This document shows, in pieces, positions 1-10,920 of a stretch of DNA of 64,000 nt; position 1 is the stretch's first letter; each line of letters starts with the position of its first letter. Origin of the DNA: Dryomyza anilis. Lineage: Eukaryota > Arthropoda > Insecta > Diptera > Dryomyzidae. Below the pieces are notes generated by a model. That model had not been told where the DNA came from and did not search any database. It saw only the letters and a list, made by a program, of their open reading frames with translations. The DNA lies in NCBI GenBank assembly GCA_951804985.1, contig OX638133.1, positions 73,786,367 through 73,850,366 of the forward strand. The letters run 5' to 3'. The position numbers and the translations under genes were made by a program.

Positions 1-326
1 TGCGTTTTGGTCAGGATATAGCCTCACAAAATCCGTATTTATAATTCAGTAAGTTTTCCAAATCCAAAGATATTTTATATACTTTTATTTATATAATAAT
101 TCATGAATTTTTGGTTTATTCATGACAACAGACAAAATTCATAAAAAAAACTAAATTTTGCTTATTTTTAAAGCCCTTCAAACTTTAAAATTTGATTTCT
201 CAACATTTTTAAAAATGCACATTCGCCCCTTTGGCATTACAGTGCCGATATCATTTAAATGTAAATTTAGTGCTACTAATTTTTCTTTACACCAATATTC
301 GTTTGTTTAATTTACTTATCTTGTTA
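1..326. other. AT-rich, no gene
   Basis: No ORF or complete repeat. The stretch around 210-240 (ATTCGCCCCTTTGGCATTAC) resembles part of the inverted-repeat element at 16407-16642 and may be a scrap of the same family. Confidence 0.3.
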
Positions 327-1160
327 TTATACCCTACACCTATAAGGTACAGGGTATATTAAGTTTGTGCAGATATTGTAACGCCCCTTATGAGGCGTGT
401 CCGGTATGGAAAAGTATATATATTCTTGATCAGCATCACCACCCGAGTCCATTTAGCCATGTCCGTCCGTCCGTCTGTCTTGCTGTCCGTATACACGATA
501 ATTTGAGAAATACTGCTTGGAATGCGATGAAATTTCATTTCAATACTTTTTAGCCAAAAGTTAGTTTTGTCAATGGAAATGAGTCAAATTGGTCAACGGA
601 CTCGCCCACCTCCCATACAAGTCACTTTTATATACATCTGTACGAACCAATAACTCGAAAAGTATTCAAGATATACTTAATTACTTAATACTTAATATAA
701 TATAAAAATTTAAAACGTATTGTTAGAATTCACCTATAAAGTGAGCCCACATTTTATTTTTTTATTACTTCTCGCTTTTTCATAATGGACATTTTATTCG
801 CAAATTATTAAAAACAAAATTATGAAATATTAGCCTTAAATCTCTACATATGTTTTAAAAGTGGGCGTGATCCACCCAAATTTATTTTTCTAAATGTTTC
901 AACATTTTTTGATTTTTTTTTTTTACTTTTACATCAATTTTTTAAATTAAGGGGATATACGTCGTCAGAAATTTGATATGTAAATAATATTCTGAGTGTA
1001 AGATGTTAATAACTTTAAAGGTAGGTATACAATTAAATTCCCCACATTAATATTCACACCAAAGTGTAGGGTATTCCGTAGTCGGGCCCGACCGACTAAA
1101 AAAGTCCGTCCCATGTGACCGAACTTACCCATGTGACCTAACTTTCCCAACTCGTTTTTT
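327..1160 (+). mobile_element. mini-me-type interspersed element, copy A
   Basis: Begins TATACCCTACACCTATAAGG, followed by the core AGTATATATATTCTTGATCA and a short GTCC/GTCT tract. Ends GGTGTAGGGTATTCCGTAGT, then CCGACCGACT and CATGTGACCTAACTTTCCC. Collinear copies lie at 10113-10920 and 43203-43957. The layout of TA repeats, conserved core and GTCY proto-microsatellite is that of dipteran mini-me elements. No coding capacity. Confidence 0.8.
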
Positions 1161-2112
1161 TTGTATTTTATAATATTTAACAAATAGCTACCATTAAGTA
1201 TTAAGAGTAATTGGTGGTACTTCATATATCCATCCAAGTTATGTTATAATATCTCACAATAATATAACAATCAGCATAAAATCAATATATAACTCTATTA
1301 TAATATAATTAGATATTTATCAACGCTGCAAAATAAAGGGCTTTCTGAAATATAATTTAATTGCATTATAAACTTTATTATAATGGCAGTCAAACATATA
1401 TTTGTGTTAGTTCAAACATATTTATTTTTATAATGAATAATTGTATATATTCTTACTAACATACATATTTTTCGATATTCTTGCGAACATACATATGTTT
1501 GGATATGAAAAATTATTTTATATGTAAACATATTGTTGTTTATGTTTCATTTTAATGTAAAAATATTAAATTTAATGCTAATAATTTATTTTACACAATA
1601 TTTATACCTTATAATCTTCAACTTTTATTTATACTTAATAATTTTATTTCCATCTCTTGTTCCTATTTTGATGGCTATGTTTTACTGGTCAGATTATAAT
1701 ATGGATTTTTTTAGACTATTTCTGGATAATTTCGTTTGGATCTAATGAAATGAAATTTATGGTAATGCAGTGTTGAACTATGCTTTGCATAACAATCAAA
1801 ATTACTAACTTTTTTTCATCGGATATCATTTTAAAATATACCCATCAACACAGTTACGTAATGGGATAAAGTATGTATATGCTGTCAAAATCAGCGCTAC
1901 CGAATTATATAGAAATGATGTCCATATAGAAAGAAGTTCATGGAAAATTCGTGTGTAATCTAAAGTTTGCTCAATACTTTTGTATTTGAATCATGTACAG
2001 AATGACAGGTACCATGTCGTACCAAAACTTGCAACCTGGCAACATGATTGACAGAATTAATTTTGGTTCGATATTTTAAAGCCGATCTGCTTTTGTCACA
2101 TGAAAGTACATC
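1161..2112. other. AT-rich, no gene
   Basis: About 950 bp of low-complexity sequence. 1385-1530 holds several imperfect AACATATATTTG-like motifs, similar to those near 19.7-20.2 kb. Nothing else is supported. Confidence 0.4.
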
Positions 2113-2114
2113 TA

Positions 2115-2578
2115 CACTCAGAAAAAACATCATATAATTAATAGTTTTTACTACTAAAATTAGCCAATAGGATAAATTTTTATTTTAATCGGTAAATTCT
2201 ATTAAGGGTGTGTGCGAATTCGACTAAATTGCTGACTAAACTAAATTTTGTCGGTAATGCAGTGTTCGAATTTTCAATTTACCAAATTTTTGAGCAGACT
2301 AAATTGAACTGAATTGGATGACAGCAAACAGACAATTGATAATCGATTGATCATGGACTTTAACAATTACCGGTTACCGAATGGCGATCGATTGAAAAGC
2401 CCTTCAATTTAGTTTAGTCAGCAATTTAGTCGAATTCGCACACACCCTAAATAACACAAAATGATGAAATGAATGAAATTTCCATTGAGTTTATATGAAA
2501 ATATATATATTTTTTTGTATACTATTAAATAATATTGATCAATTTTAATGGGCTTTTAATGCAGATTTTTCTTGAGTG
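2115..2578. mobile_element. TA-flanked MITE (CACYCAGAAAAAA family), interrupted
   Basis: Terminal repeats CACTCAGAAAAAA and TTTTTCTTGAGTG are each flanked by TA (2113-2114, 2579-2580), suggesting a Tc1/mariner-type target. It resembles the intact copy at 54865-55070, including the inner TAGTATTTAATGG-like region. It is split by another MITE at 2206-2447. Confidence 0.75.
2206..2447. mobile_element. Tourist/PIF-Harbinger-like MITE
   Basis: About 40-bp, nearly perfect terminal inverted repeats starting GGGTGTGTGCGAATTCGACT, flanked by the 3-bp duplication TAA (2203-2205, 2448-2450). A TWA-type duplication and GGGTGTG-like ends are characteristic of PIF/Harbinger MITEs. 242 bp, no ORF. It sits inside another MITE. 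Confidence 0.85.
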
Positions 2579-2580
2579 TA

Positions 2581-2946
2581 GTAGTTACTCAGTTTGTGGT
2601 CATCTGTTAGATGATGAAATACATATTAAAAGGATTTTTGATGTAAATGAATTTAATTACTCTTACCACAATTTTCTAAAATGTCTTTCAATGCAGTATA
2701 TTTCTATAATATTTTGTGACATGTACAATGTTCGAAAATTTCACAAATTTGTTGTTTTCGGCAATGACAAACATTTTGATTTCGTTTGACATAGTTAATG
2801 CAAATGTTAATTTTTACTGTTTCTATATGGTAATTGTTTTTGTAATGTAAAGAAAACAAATAGGACACGAAATAACAGTGATTTTTTCAATGTGAAAACA
2901 TAAATTATATTTATGAAATGTGTACAATAAAATATTAGGAAATTTT
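2581..2946. other. AT-rich, no gene
   Basis: Short chance ORFs only; no repeat recognised. Confidence 0.35.
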
Positions 2947-3497
2947 TATACCCTACACTAAGAGTGAATGGGTATATTCAGTTTGGTACGCCGTTTGTAA
3001 CACCCAGAAGGAAGCATTTCCAAAAAAAAAATCGAAATTCGGTACACCTACCCATTTGTAAATATAGGTATCAAATGAATGGAAATTCTTCAGCGATTCA
3101 AAGTTTGTAGTTATTATCAGGATGCGCATACCCTGGTGACCTATATACCACTTTGAATGGTAACCACACATATGTGTAGGGTATTTATAGTCGGCTTAGA
3201 CCGACTATAATTTTGATAATCCTAACAATCATAATAACACCTACTGTTCCGATTATGAATACGATGCACCAAATGTTTTCGCTTAATTCCCAAATATTTT
3301 CTGATGTATAAATTTGCTACGTAAAAATTGCTGTTTCGCAGAGCTTTTTATTTTCGAATATTAAAATTAATTGACATAAAAATCCATAATAAAGAAATTA
3401 ACAACAACAAAAATATCAAAGTAAAAATATCATTTTTCAATAAGCTGTGTGCCTACTTTAAAATTTCCCATGTGATCTAACCTTCCCAACTGGTTTA
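2947..3497 (+). mobile_element. mini-me-related element, subtype B (interrupted)
   Basis: Starts TATACCCTACACTAAGAGTG and includes AGTTTGGTACGCCGTTTGTA. Ends GTGTAGGGTATTTATAGTCG, then CCATGTGATCTAACCTTCCC. A fuller copy is at 35934-36640. Compared with it, this copy lacks the (GTCT)n block and core and has about 220 extra bases (about 3222-3445) between TTGATAATCCTAA and CCTACTTTAAAA. Confidence 0.75.
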
Positions 3498-3896
3498 ACT
3501 TAAATTAGAGTTTTATTAAAATATTTCAATATTTAAGCTCAAATCACATCGTGATTTTCCATTTCGAAATAAGACTATTCCAAATCGAATTAGGAACTTA
3601 CATTTTAAATTTATAAAATTTGAAATAAAACAATGATATATCATTTGAAATTGAAAAAATTTCAAATGAAGTTCAAATTGGAATTCAATTAATTTTGTAA
3701 TTTTATTAATATCAGTTGCAAAATTCAAATTATAATTAAGAATTAAAATTAAAAATTACAAATTACAATTAATTTTCAAATGAAAAACCTCAATTTTATT
3801 TGGTAAAATTTCATTTTCAAATGAAACGTCACATTTTCAAACGGAATATATTAAATTTCAACTGGAATATTATTTTTAATTTTCTAAAAAACTCAA
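3498..3896. repeat. AT-rich sequence with repeated TTTCAAATGAAA-like motifs
   Basis: Many imperfect CAAATGAAAYTTCAAATTG-type motifs in both orientations, but no regular period. No coding potential. Confidence 0.45.
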
Positions 3897-3933
3897 TCTA
3901 TATATATAAAACTCTTGGTCCGTCTGTCAGTCG

Positions 3934-3995
<62 letters not shown>

Positions 3996-4314
3996 TCCAG
4001 CATCACGTCTAAACCGCTGAACCGATTTAACTCAAATTTTGCACCAGGATACTATGGAGTCCGGAGGGTGTCATAGGGTATATATGGGCGAGATTGGACA
4101 AAGGGTCGTGGTACCTCCCATACAACCTAAACTTTCAAAACGACATATCTCGGCACATACACAAGCTAAGAAGATGGAACAAAAAACTCAAATACAAAAA
4201 AAAAAATACAAAAGCAAAAACAAAAGCAAAAATTAAACACAAAAGTAAAAGCACAAAACTTAAGCAATAACTCAAAAACAACAGAAAAATAAAAAAGGAT
4301 AGAATACAAAATCA

Positions 4315-4815
4315 ACCACATCAAAATTCACCACACTAAAAATCACCACACTAAAACTCATCACACTAAAATTCACCACACGAAAACTCACCATACTAAA
4401 ATTCACTACACTCAAATTCACCACACGAAAATTCACCACACTCAAATTCACCACACTAAACCTCACCACACTAAAAATCACCACACTAAAACTCACCACA
4501 TTGAAACTCACCACACCATAATTTATCACACTAAAATTCACCACACTAAAATTCACCACACTAAAATTCACCACATTAAAATTCACCACACTAAAATTCA
4601 CCACACTAAAATTCACCACAATAAAACTCACCAAACTAAAATTCACCACACTCAAATTCACCCACTTAAACTGACCACACTAAAATTCACCACACTTAAA
4701 TTGAACACACTAAAACACACAACAACAAAATTCACTGCACTTAAACTCACCACACTTAAATTCACCACACTAAAATTCACCACACTAAAACTAACAACAC
4801 TAAAAGTAACCACAA
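4315..4815 (+). repeat. Minisatellite CACCACACTAAAATT inside Helitron copy 1
   Basis: About 30 tandem, variable copies of a 15-bp unit (CACACTAAAACTCAC / CACACTAAAATTCAC). The uninterrupted reading frames across it are a by-product of a unit length divisible by three, not genes. Confidence 0.9.
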
Positions 4816-4915
4816 TAAAACTTCTACTGGGAAAAACTCTACGGGGAAGAGTTCTACGGGAAAGAATTCTATTGGGAAGAATTCAACGGGGAAACACAGT
4901 CTGAGAAAGAATTGT
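4815..4915 (+). repeat. Short GGGAAGARTTCTACG tandem repeat in Helitron copy 1
   Basis: Several 15-18-bp variants of TCTACGGGGAAGAGT follow the first minisatellite. The same two-array order is present in Helitron copy 2 (59010-59160). Confidence 0.8.
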
Positions 4916-5100
4916 ATATGAGAAAAGTTGTTTTAGCGGAGAATTAGTTTGGTTTTGGTTACTACATTTATAAAACCAATAAAAAAATACGTCCACGGGT
5001 CCCTGATATAAATAATAAAAATGTTATTTATATTAATATAATTGCTCCATAACCTTGCATTCACAAAATCTTTGCACGTGTCGTGTACGGGTCCAGCTAG

Positions 5101-6485
5101 TTATTATATAAAATTTGTATATGTAAATTTCACAATATCAAATGAAAATGCTATCAATGCTGTAGTGTTTAAATTTTGAGGTTGTGATCTGATCTTAGTT
5201 GTTAACATAACTATGCTAATAGCAAAGACACAAACCTCATTAAACACATCATATTAAACATGCCTACAATATCAACAATTATTATAGTAAAGCTATCAGT
5301 CGCAAGAGGTCTCGTTCGTTTTTGTTTACATTTTCTTAAGTTCTTTAATTAGTATGTTTACGAGTTCTCGTGACGTGTTTAAATCGTATATTTATTTAAA
5401 CCAACTACGTAAAAGTAGTTAGTGTTGTATTTATTTCTACGACTTTTTAGTGATATTTATTATAAAAATCAAGTAATAATTATATGATTTATTTTAATTT
5501 TTTGTATTATGTGCAATACAAGCATACAAATTAAATAAATGTAAAAAATAAGGATTAAATCTATAAGAAAATATAGTTTCAATTTAATCTTTGTTACAGT
5601 TACATTATACATATTGCAACACGTTTAATTTTCGCAATACCGGTTACATTGCCAAGCAAGTTACAATCTCGGTTTTTGTTTTAATTTTAGTTTCTGTTCA
5701 CTTTTTCAATATTTAGAGTTTAAAAAAAGCATTATATATATTATAAGGAATATTAATAAAAAATTAAAAGAGACACCTTTTTATAATTTCTTCTTTTAAC
5801 TTCTAATATTTTCGGTTATTTTATCGACCAAAAAAAATTAAATTTGTTTCAGTGAAATTTGGAGCAACTGATAAAGATTATTGATATATGCATTGCACAA
5901 TTTATTAGTATTTTTTCGACCACTACTTCCAGAGATACAGTGATTTAAAGTTACAAAAAATGGGACAAAAATCACTTTTCTATGGTGTATGAACAACCTA
6001 CTTAAAGTGGAAATGCTAGAAACACCGTTGATGGTTCGAACAAGCTTTTAGCACAAATTAGTTGTAACTTCTAAACTTGAACATGTGGCCCGTGGTTATT
6101 ATTCTTGCAAATTGATGTCTTTAATAATTAGTCTTTTTAAAATTCAACAAAATATCATGTACATAAATGTTCATTCCAAATTTCAAGATGGTAATTTGAT
6201 GGCACCATATTTTAAAAATGAATTTTCTAAATTTATACATATTTTTCGTATTGAAAAAGAATATAATTTTTTTTCAACAGTAAAATTTACATATCTTGAG
6301 AGCCTTTATTAGTTGCCCAAATTTCATTGAAATCGATGAAGGTGAGTTCCAACCACTAGTCGATTTGGTGTGGAATGGCTCATCATACTAATATTGACAT
6401 TTTTTTAAATCTGGTTTGAAACTGAAATCAATCTGTTGATTGTGAATATTGGTTTATTTATGATTTTTGTATAACTGTTGCGTAC
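5101..6485. other. AT-rich, no gene
   Basis: About 1.4 kb. 5930-6350 has moderately complex sequence that could be part of an unrecognised transposon, but there is no ORF, terminal repeat or second copy in the window to support it. Confidence 0.3.
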
Positions 6486-6644
6486 ATCAAAATAAAACGT
6501 TTTCTATTAATAGCAAACTCTGAATGCTAAATTTTAGCAAAATTTAATTTGTATTTACAACATACTTTTATTTGCGAAGTGTTTGCTAGGAATATTTGCT
6601 AGTGTAAGGTACCCAATGTACATCACTATTTTTTATATTTTAAT

Positions 6645-8635
6645 GTGCGTGAAGTTAACAAACTTTTCTCAACAACTTTTTCAATTCCACTCGTCCCACT
6701 TTGACAGCTGGACAAAAATATCACAGAAATTGAGGGATTTGGAGGAATTCTGGACGAAAGAGTGCGATACTCATGATAAACCGTACATGGATCGACAGGT
6801 AAACTCAATACCTACTCGATTAAAGCACTGTCATATCTGTATAGTATTTATTTTAGTCATACGATGCAGTTAAAATGACCAAAATGAGTGGCCTTGCAGC
6901 TAATAGTAGTTTTTAGATCCATCGCCTTCAAGGAGTACCTTAAAAAGAATTGGACTCAATTCAGAATTAAATTACCTATCAGGTAGTGTAAACATTTTAA
7001 TTCTATTCCGTCTAGTTTCGCCACAAATCAACTAATCCTAAGCCATTTATTTTTGATGCTTACTTATAAAAAACTTTTCAAGGGTTGTTGGCCAGTTCTC
7101 GTCCAAGAAACATATTTTATGGTAAGCAGTCTAGTTCTAAATTTAACGATCTTTCCAAAATATATCTTTTTTTATTCTACGTTCACCCGTTCAAAAAAGG
7201 GAGACGCCATCGATGGACGTACCATGCTGAAAGTGTTTGTTCGAACCCATTTAAGAAGTTGTTGGACAAAATTTGTGCAAGAATCATTTATCTTTGTAAG
7301 CAGTTTAATTTGAATTCAATGGACGAACCATGCTGGAAACCATTTCTATAGTTGTTGACCATCATTTGAACTGGAATCATTTATCTTGGTAAGCAGTTAT
7401 ATTATATTTCAAATGACAAATATTTTTAGGACCATCCGTTCCAAAATGGTATCCAGAAATGGTATCCAACAACCATTTTCATCATGGTACGTCCATCGAA
7501 GGCATCTCCCTTATTGGAACGGATAGCCCTAAAAATACAAAAGGTACATTTTTGGAAAGACAATTTTAATTAGAATTAAAATGCTTACCAAGATAAATGA
7601 TTCCTGAACAAATTATGTCCATCAAATCCAGAAATAATTTCCAACAACCATTTTCATCATTGTACATCCATCGAAGGCATCTCCCTTTTTGGAACGGATG
7701 GTCTTAGAAAAATTATATTTACTGTTTTGAAAAGGTAATTTAGAATTTAACTGCTTACCAAGAAAAATGATTCCAGGACACATTATGTCCAACAACTACT
7801 GAAATTGTTTTCAACAACTATTTCAAGGGGGTCTTTCGTTGTTTTCTCCCTTTTTGGATCGAATGAACCTATAAAAATTATAATTACACTTTTGAAAAGG
7901 TTATATTAATTATAAATAAACTGCGTACTTATATTAGGTATATCTGGACTTATTATGCCTAACAACTCCTCAAACGTGTTGCAACAACCGTTTTCCTCCT
8001 TTAATGGCCAACGATGGTGTCTACTATTCTAACACAGCTAGAGCTAGTATAAAAAGTTATATATTTTTAGAAATGGCTTAAAATTTTGATTTAGAATGCT
8101 TACTTTAAAATGTGATCCTTTGATGAGAACTTACCAACAACCCTTGAAAGTGGTTCTATCATTAACCTTCAAAAAAATATGCCAGAGGATTTACTGAATT
8201 GTGGCGGAACTAGGATGAGTTGAAGAAAAATGTTTGTATGGCCAGATAGGTGAATCCATTGCAAACTGAACCCAAACATTTTTATGATGATCCTTGGAAG
8301 CATTATAGCCAGCAACCATGTTTAGCTACATGTCCACTGCTTTTTGGCACTTTAAACTGGTTCTGTCGGCTTAAGTAAATAATTCAAATACATGTCAGTG
8401 ATACTTGATAGATATTGATAATACCTGTCGAACCATGTATCATTTACTATGAGTATCCTGCTCATTTGTCCACAAATCTTGAGAAACCTCAAAATCCGAC
8501 CACTTTTTGCCAATTGTCAAAATTCTCTTGTTCTTCTTTCCAGCTGTCAAACGCTTGTTTTGTTCCAATTCCACCCGTTCCGCATTTTTTGACAGAAAAT
8601 AGTTGTTAAAAAAAAAGTTGTTAACTTCACACTCG
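6645..8635. mobile_element. Foldback-like element with long inverted repeats
   Basis: The left arm from GTGAAGTTAACAA (6650) to about 6850 is the diverged reverse complement of about 8395-8635. Shared blocks are TTTGACAGCTGG, GATACTCATGATAAA and ACATGGATCGACAGGTA. Between the arms, units near 150-170 bp recur: GTAAGCAG..., CATCGATGGACGTACCATG... in the left half, and their reverse complements (CATGGTACGTCCATCGAAGG, ATGCTTACCAAGATAAATGA) in the right half. The whole is thus a worn palindrome. No transposase ORF. The exact ends may lie slightly further out. Confidence 0.75.
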
Positions 8636-8775
8636 CTATATTTTATTCTATGTTTTTAATTGTCAAAAGCGTTATGTCAAATCTATGTCAAAATGATAAA
8701 TGTCAAACGAGGATTAAGTATAAATAGAATGTTTTTATAATAATAAATCCTATTGTAAATGATCAGCCAACTAAT

Positions 8776-9084
8776 ATAATAATAATAGTTTGGCGCTACA
8801 GTCCTATATAGAACTTCGGCCGAGCTCTCTCATCATTTTGAGCAGTGCGTGTAATATTTGTACTCAAAGTGGTGGGACCTACAGTTTATTGCCGAATCCG
8901 AACGGCGGGTGAGAGCTTTTCATAGGCAATGGTTTTGCTCTCGTAGGTTTGCCATTTACTGACGAGATGTAGCGCGGTATAGAAAAATGTTTCAATGAAA
9001 AGATGTTGTTTGCCCCATCCAGGCTTGAACCGGGGACCTTTCAGCTCGCAGTCCAACGCACTAACCACTGAGCTACCGGGGCTA
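8776..9084 (-). mobile_element. tRNA-derived SINE copy 1
   Basis: Minus-strand copy of the family described at 59836-60146, flanked by the 9-bp duplication CCAACTAAT (8767-8775, 9085-9093). About 310 bp, with the (AAT)n tail at its left end. Confidence 0.9.
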
Positions 9085-9795
9085 CCAACTAATCGGATTC
9101 TCTTATATTTATTAAGTCAAATCATCGGCTAAAACATTGAGCTTGCCTTGGCGCTTTTTAGTGCCGGCATCCCAGATCAAAGGCCAGTGGCGTTTATAAG
9201 CGCCGGCAATTAAACTAGGCAGGACCTAAACATATAAATTATTTATTTAAACGTCCGCCCCAAAGATCCATCGTTACACTAGGAGTATTAGAAACACAAG
9301 CTCGCGCTAGTGTAGCTAACATGCACTAGATGGCGCCATATTTACTATAGTCATTTGCACACAACAGCTGCTAGTGGGTCTATAATTCGTAACCCTCATT
9401 CGACAAAATTTGTACATAAAACAGATATTTTTCATACGTAATAATAATGCTCGCATGCAAGAGTGCAATAGTTAGTAAAATGTGAAGGCACGGATGAGGG
9501 AAGGTAAAATAAAATAAATATGTATAAGATAAAGACAAATTTATAATATATCAGAACTTAATAGTAAATAAGAAATAAAAATTTAGTTTAGTGTATAAAA
9601 ATATTAATGTATAGAATTTTTTTTTGTTTTATATGAATTAGAATTAACAGCTAAAATTGTCTACTCTAATAGATGAAATAGCAAACAGTCATTTGCTGTT
9701 TCAGCAAAATCCACCGCTTTCCTTTTTTCAGAAAACTTTCTTGCTATTTTAGCAACCTTTTTTGCTACTCTTGCAGACATTTTATTTTGAGTGTA

Positions 9796-10112
9796 CCGTT
9801 TATAACACTGAGATAAAGATATCTTTTAACTTTTAAATTAAAGGGTAGTGGAGTTTAATGAGCAACACTTAAGCGGTTGCTTGCTGTTTCAGCAAAACAG
9901 AGGCTTTTCGCATTACAGCAAAATGTGTTTGCTTTATTCACAAGCTTTTTTTTCCTACGGTTCCAGATAAAATAGAATAAAGTTATGAACGAGAAGAAAA
10001 ATTGAGCATTTAAAATATGTTTATATTAAGATCAATGTCCTATGTGGTCACAGGTATTATGATGCTACAAAAACACATGTGAAAGCAAAACTTATACTCA
10101 ATTATTATTTTT
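9796..10112. other. AT-rich, scrap of the CACTCAAAATAAAA MITE family
   Basis: Around 9865-9960 the stretch TTGCTGTTTCAGCAAAACAG resembles the right part of the adjacent MITE. No gene. Confidence 0.4.
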
Positions 10113-10920
10113 TATACCCTACACCTATTAGGTACAGGGTATATTAACTTTGTGCATATATTGTAACGCCCCTTAGGAGGCGTGTCCGGTATGGAAAAGT
10201 ATATATATTCTTGATCAGCATCACTACCCGAGTCCGTTTAGCCATGTCCGTCTGTCTGTCTGTCCGTCTTGCTGTCTTGCTGTCTTGCTGTCTTGCTGTC
10301 TTGCTGTCCGAATACAGAATAACTTGAGAAATACTGATCAGAATGCGATGAAATTTCGTCTCAATATATTTTAGCCAAAAGTAGGAACTGAGTTTGAAAA
10401 TGAGCTAAATCGGTCGACGGACACGCCCACCTCCCATACAAGTCACTTTTATATAACTCTTTCGGAACTAATAACTCGAAAAGTATTCAAGGTATAGTTA
10501 TAAAATTTAAAACGTATTGTTAGAATTCACCTAAAAATATGTGGTCAAAAAATGGGCGTGATCCGCCCACATTTTTTTTTCATTATTTCCCGGGTTTTCA
10601 TAGTCGAAAATTGATCCGTAAATTATTAAAATCAAATCTATGAAATATTAGCCTTTCAAAATTTTAAATATAGGCGTGGTCCGCCCAATTATATTTTTCA
10701 ATTTTTTTTTAAGTTTTTTATACTTTATATAAATTTTTAATTTATGGGGCTATAAGACGTAAATTTCTGATATATGAATAATTTTCTGTAAGCATTCCCA
10801 CCAAAGGTGTAGGGTATTCCATAGTCGGGCCCGACCGACTATAAAAATCCGCCCCATGTGACCGAACTTACCCATGTGACCGAACTTACCCATGTGACCT
10901 AACTTTCCCAACTCGTTTTT
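10113..10920 (+). mobile_element. mini-me-type interspersed element, copy C
   Basis: Same start, core and end as the copy at 327-1160. The GTCY tract has grown into about five copies of the octamer CTTGCTGT (about 10267-10308), and the CCATGTGACCGAACTTA motif near the end is repeated. No ORF. Confidence 0.85.

Larger units (their letters stand above)
3897..5100 (+). mobile_element. Non-autonomous Helitron, copy 1
   Basis: Begins TCTATATATATAAAACTC directly after an A and ends GGGTCCAGCTAG directly before a T. This is the A|TC...CTAG|T junction of Helitrons, with no target duplication. A short palindrome, GCACGTGTCGTGT, lies about 10 bases before CTAG, as expected for the 3' hairpin. Inside are a (GTCT)n tract, the conserved ATCACGTCTAAACCGCTGAA region and two minisatellites. 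No Rep/helicase ORF. The partner copy is at 58272-59355. Confidence 0.85.
6486..9793 (+). mobile_element. TA-flanked MITE (CACTCAAAATAAAA family) split by a 2.7-kb insert
   Basis: The left part, 6486-6605, matches the left end of the intact element at 15152 (CTATTAATAGCAAACTC..., GCTAAATTTTAGCA, TGTTTGCTAGGAAT). The right part, about 9285-9793, matches its remainder (GCTAGTGTAGCTAAC, CACTAGATGGCGCC, ..., TTTATTTTGAGTG). Both are in the same orientation and TA flanks both ends. The intervening DNA holds a foldback-like element and a SINE. Treating the two halves as one interrupted copy is an inference. Confidence 0.6.

Noticed and set aside
3801..4012. ORF ending in SVCLSVCLSVCL
   Set aside because: Runs through the (GTCT)n tract of the Helitron; artefact.
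4272..4661. 129-codon minus-strand ORF repeating VVNFSVVNFS
   Set aside because: Translation of the 15-bp minisatellite in Helitron copy 1. The unit length is divisible by three, so frames stay open.
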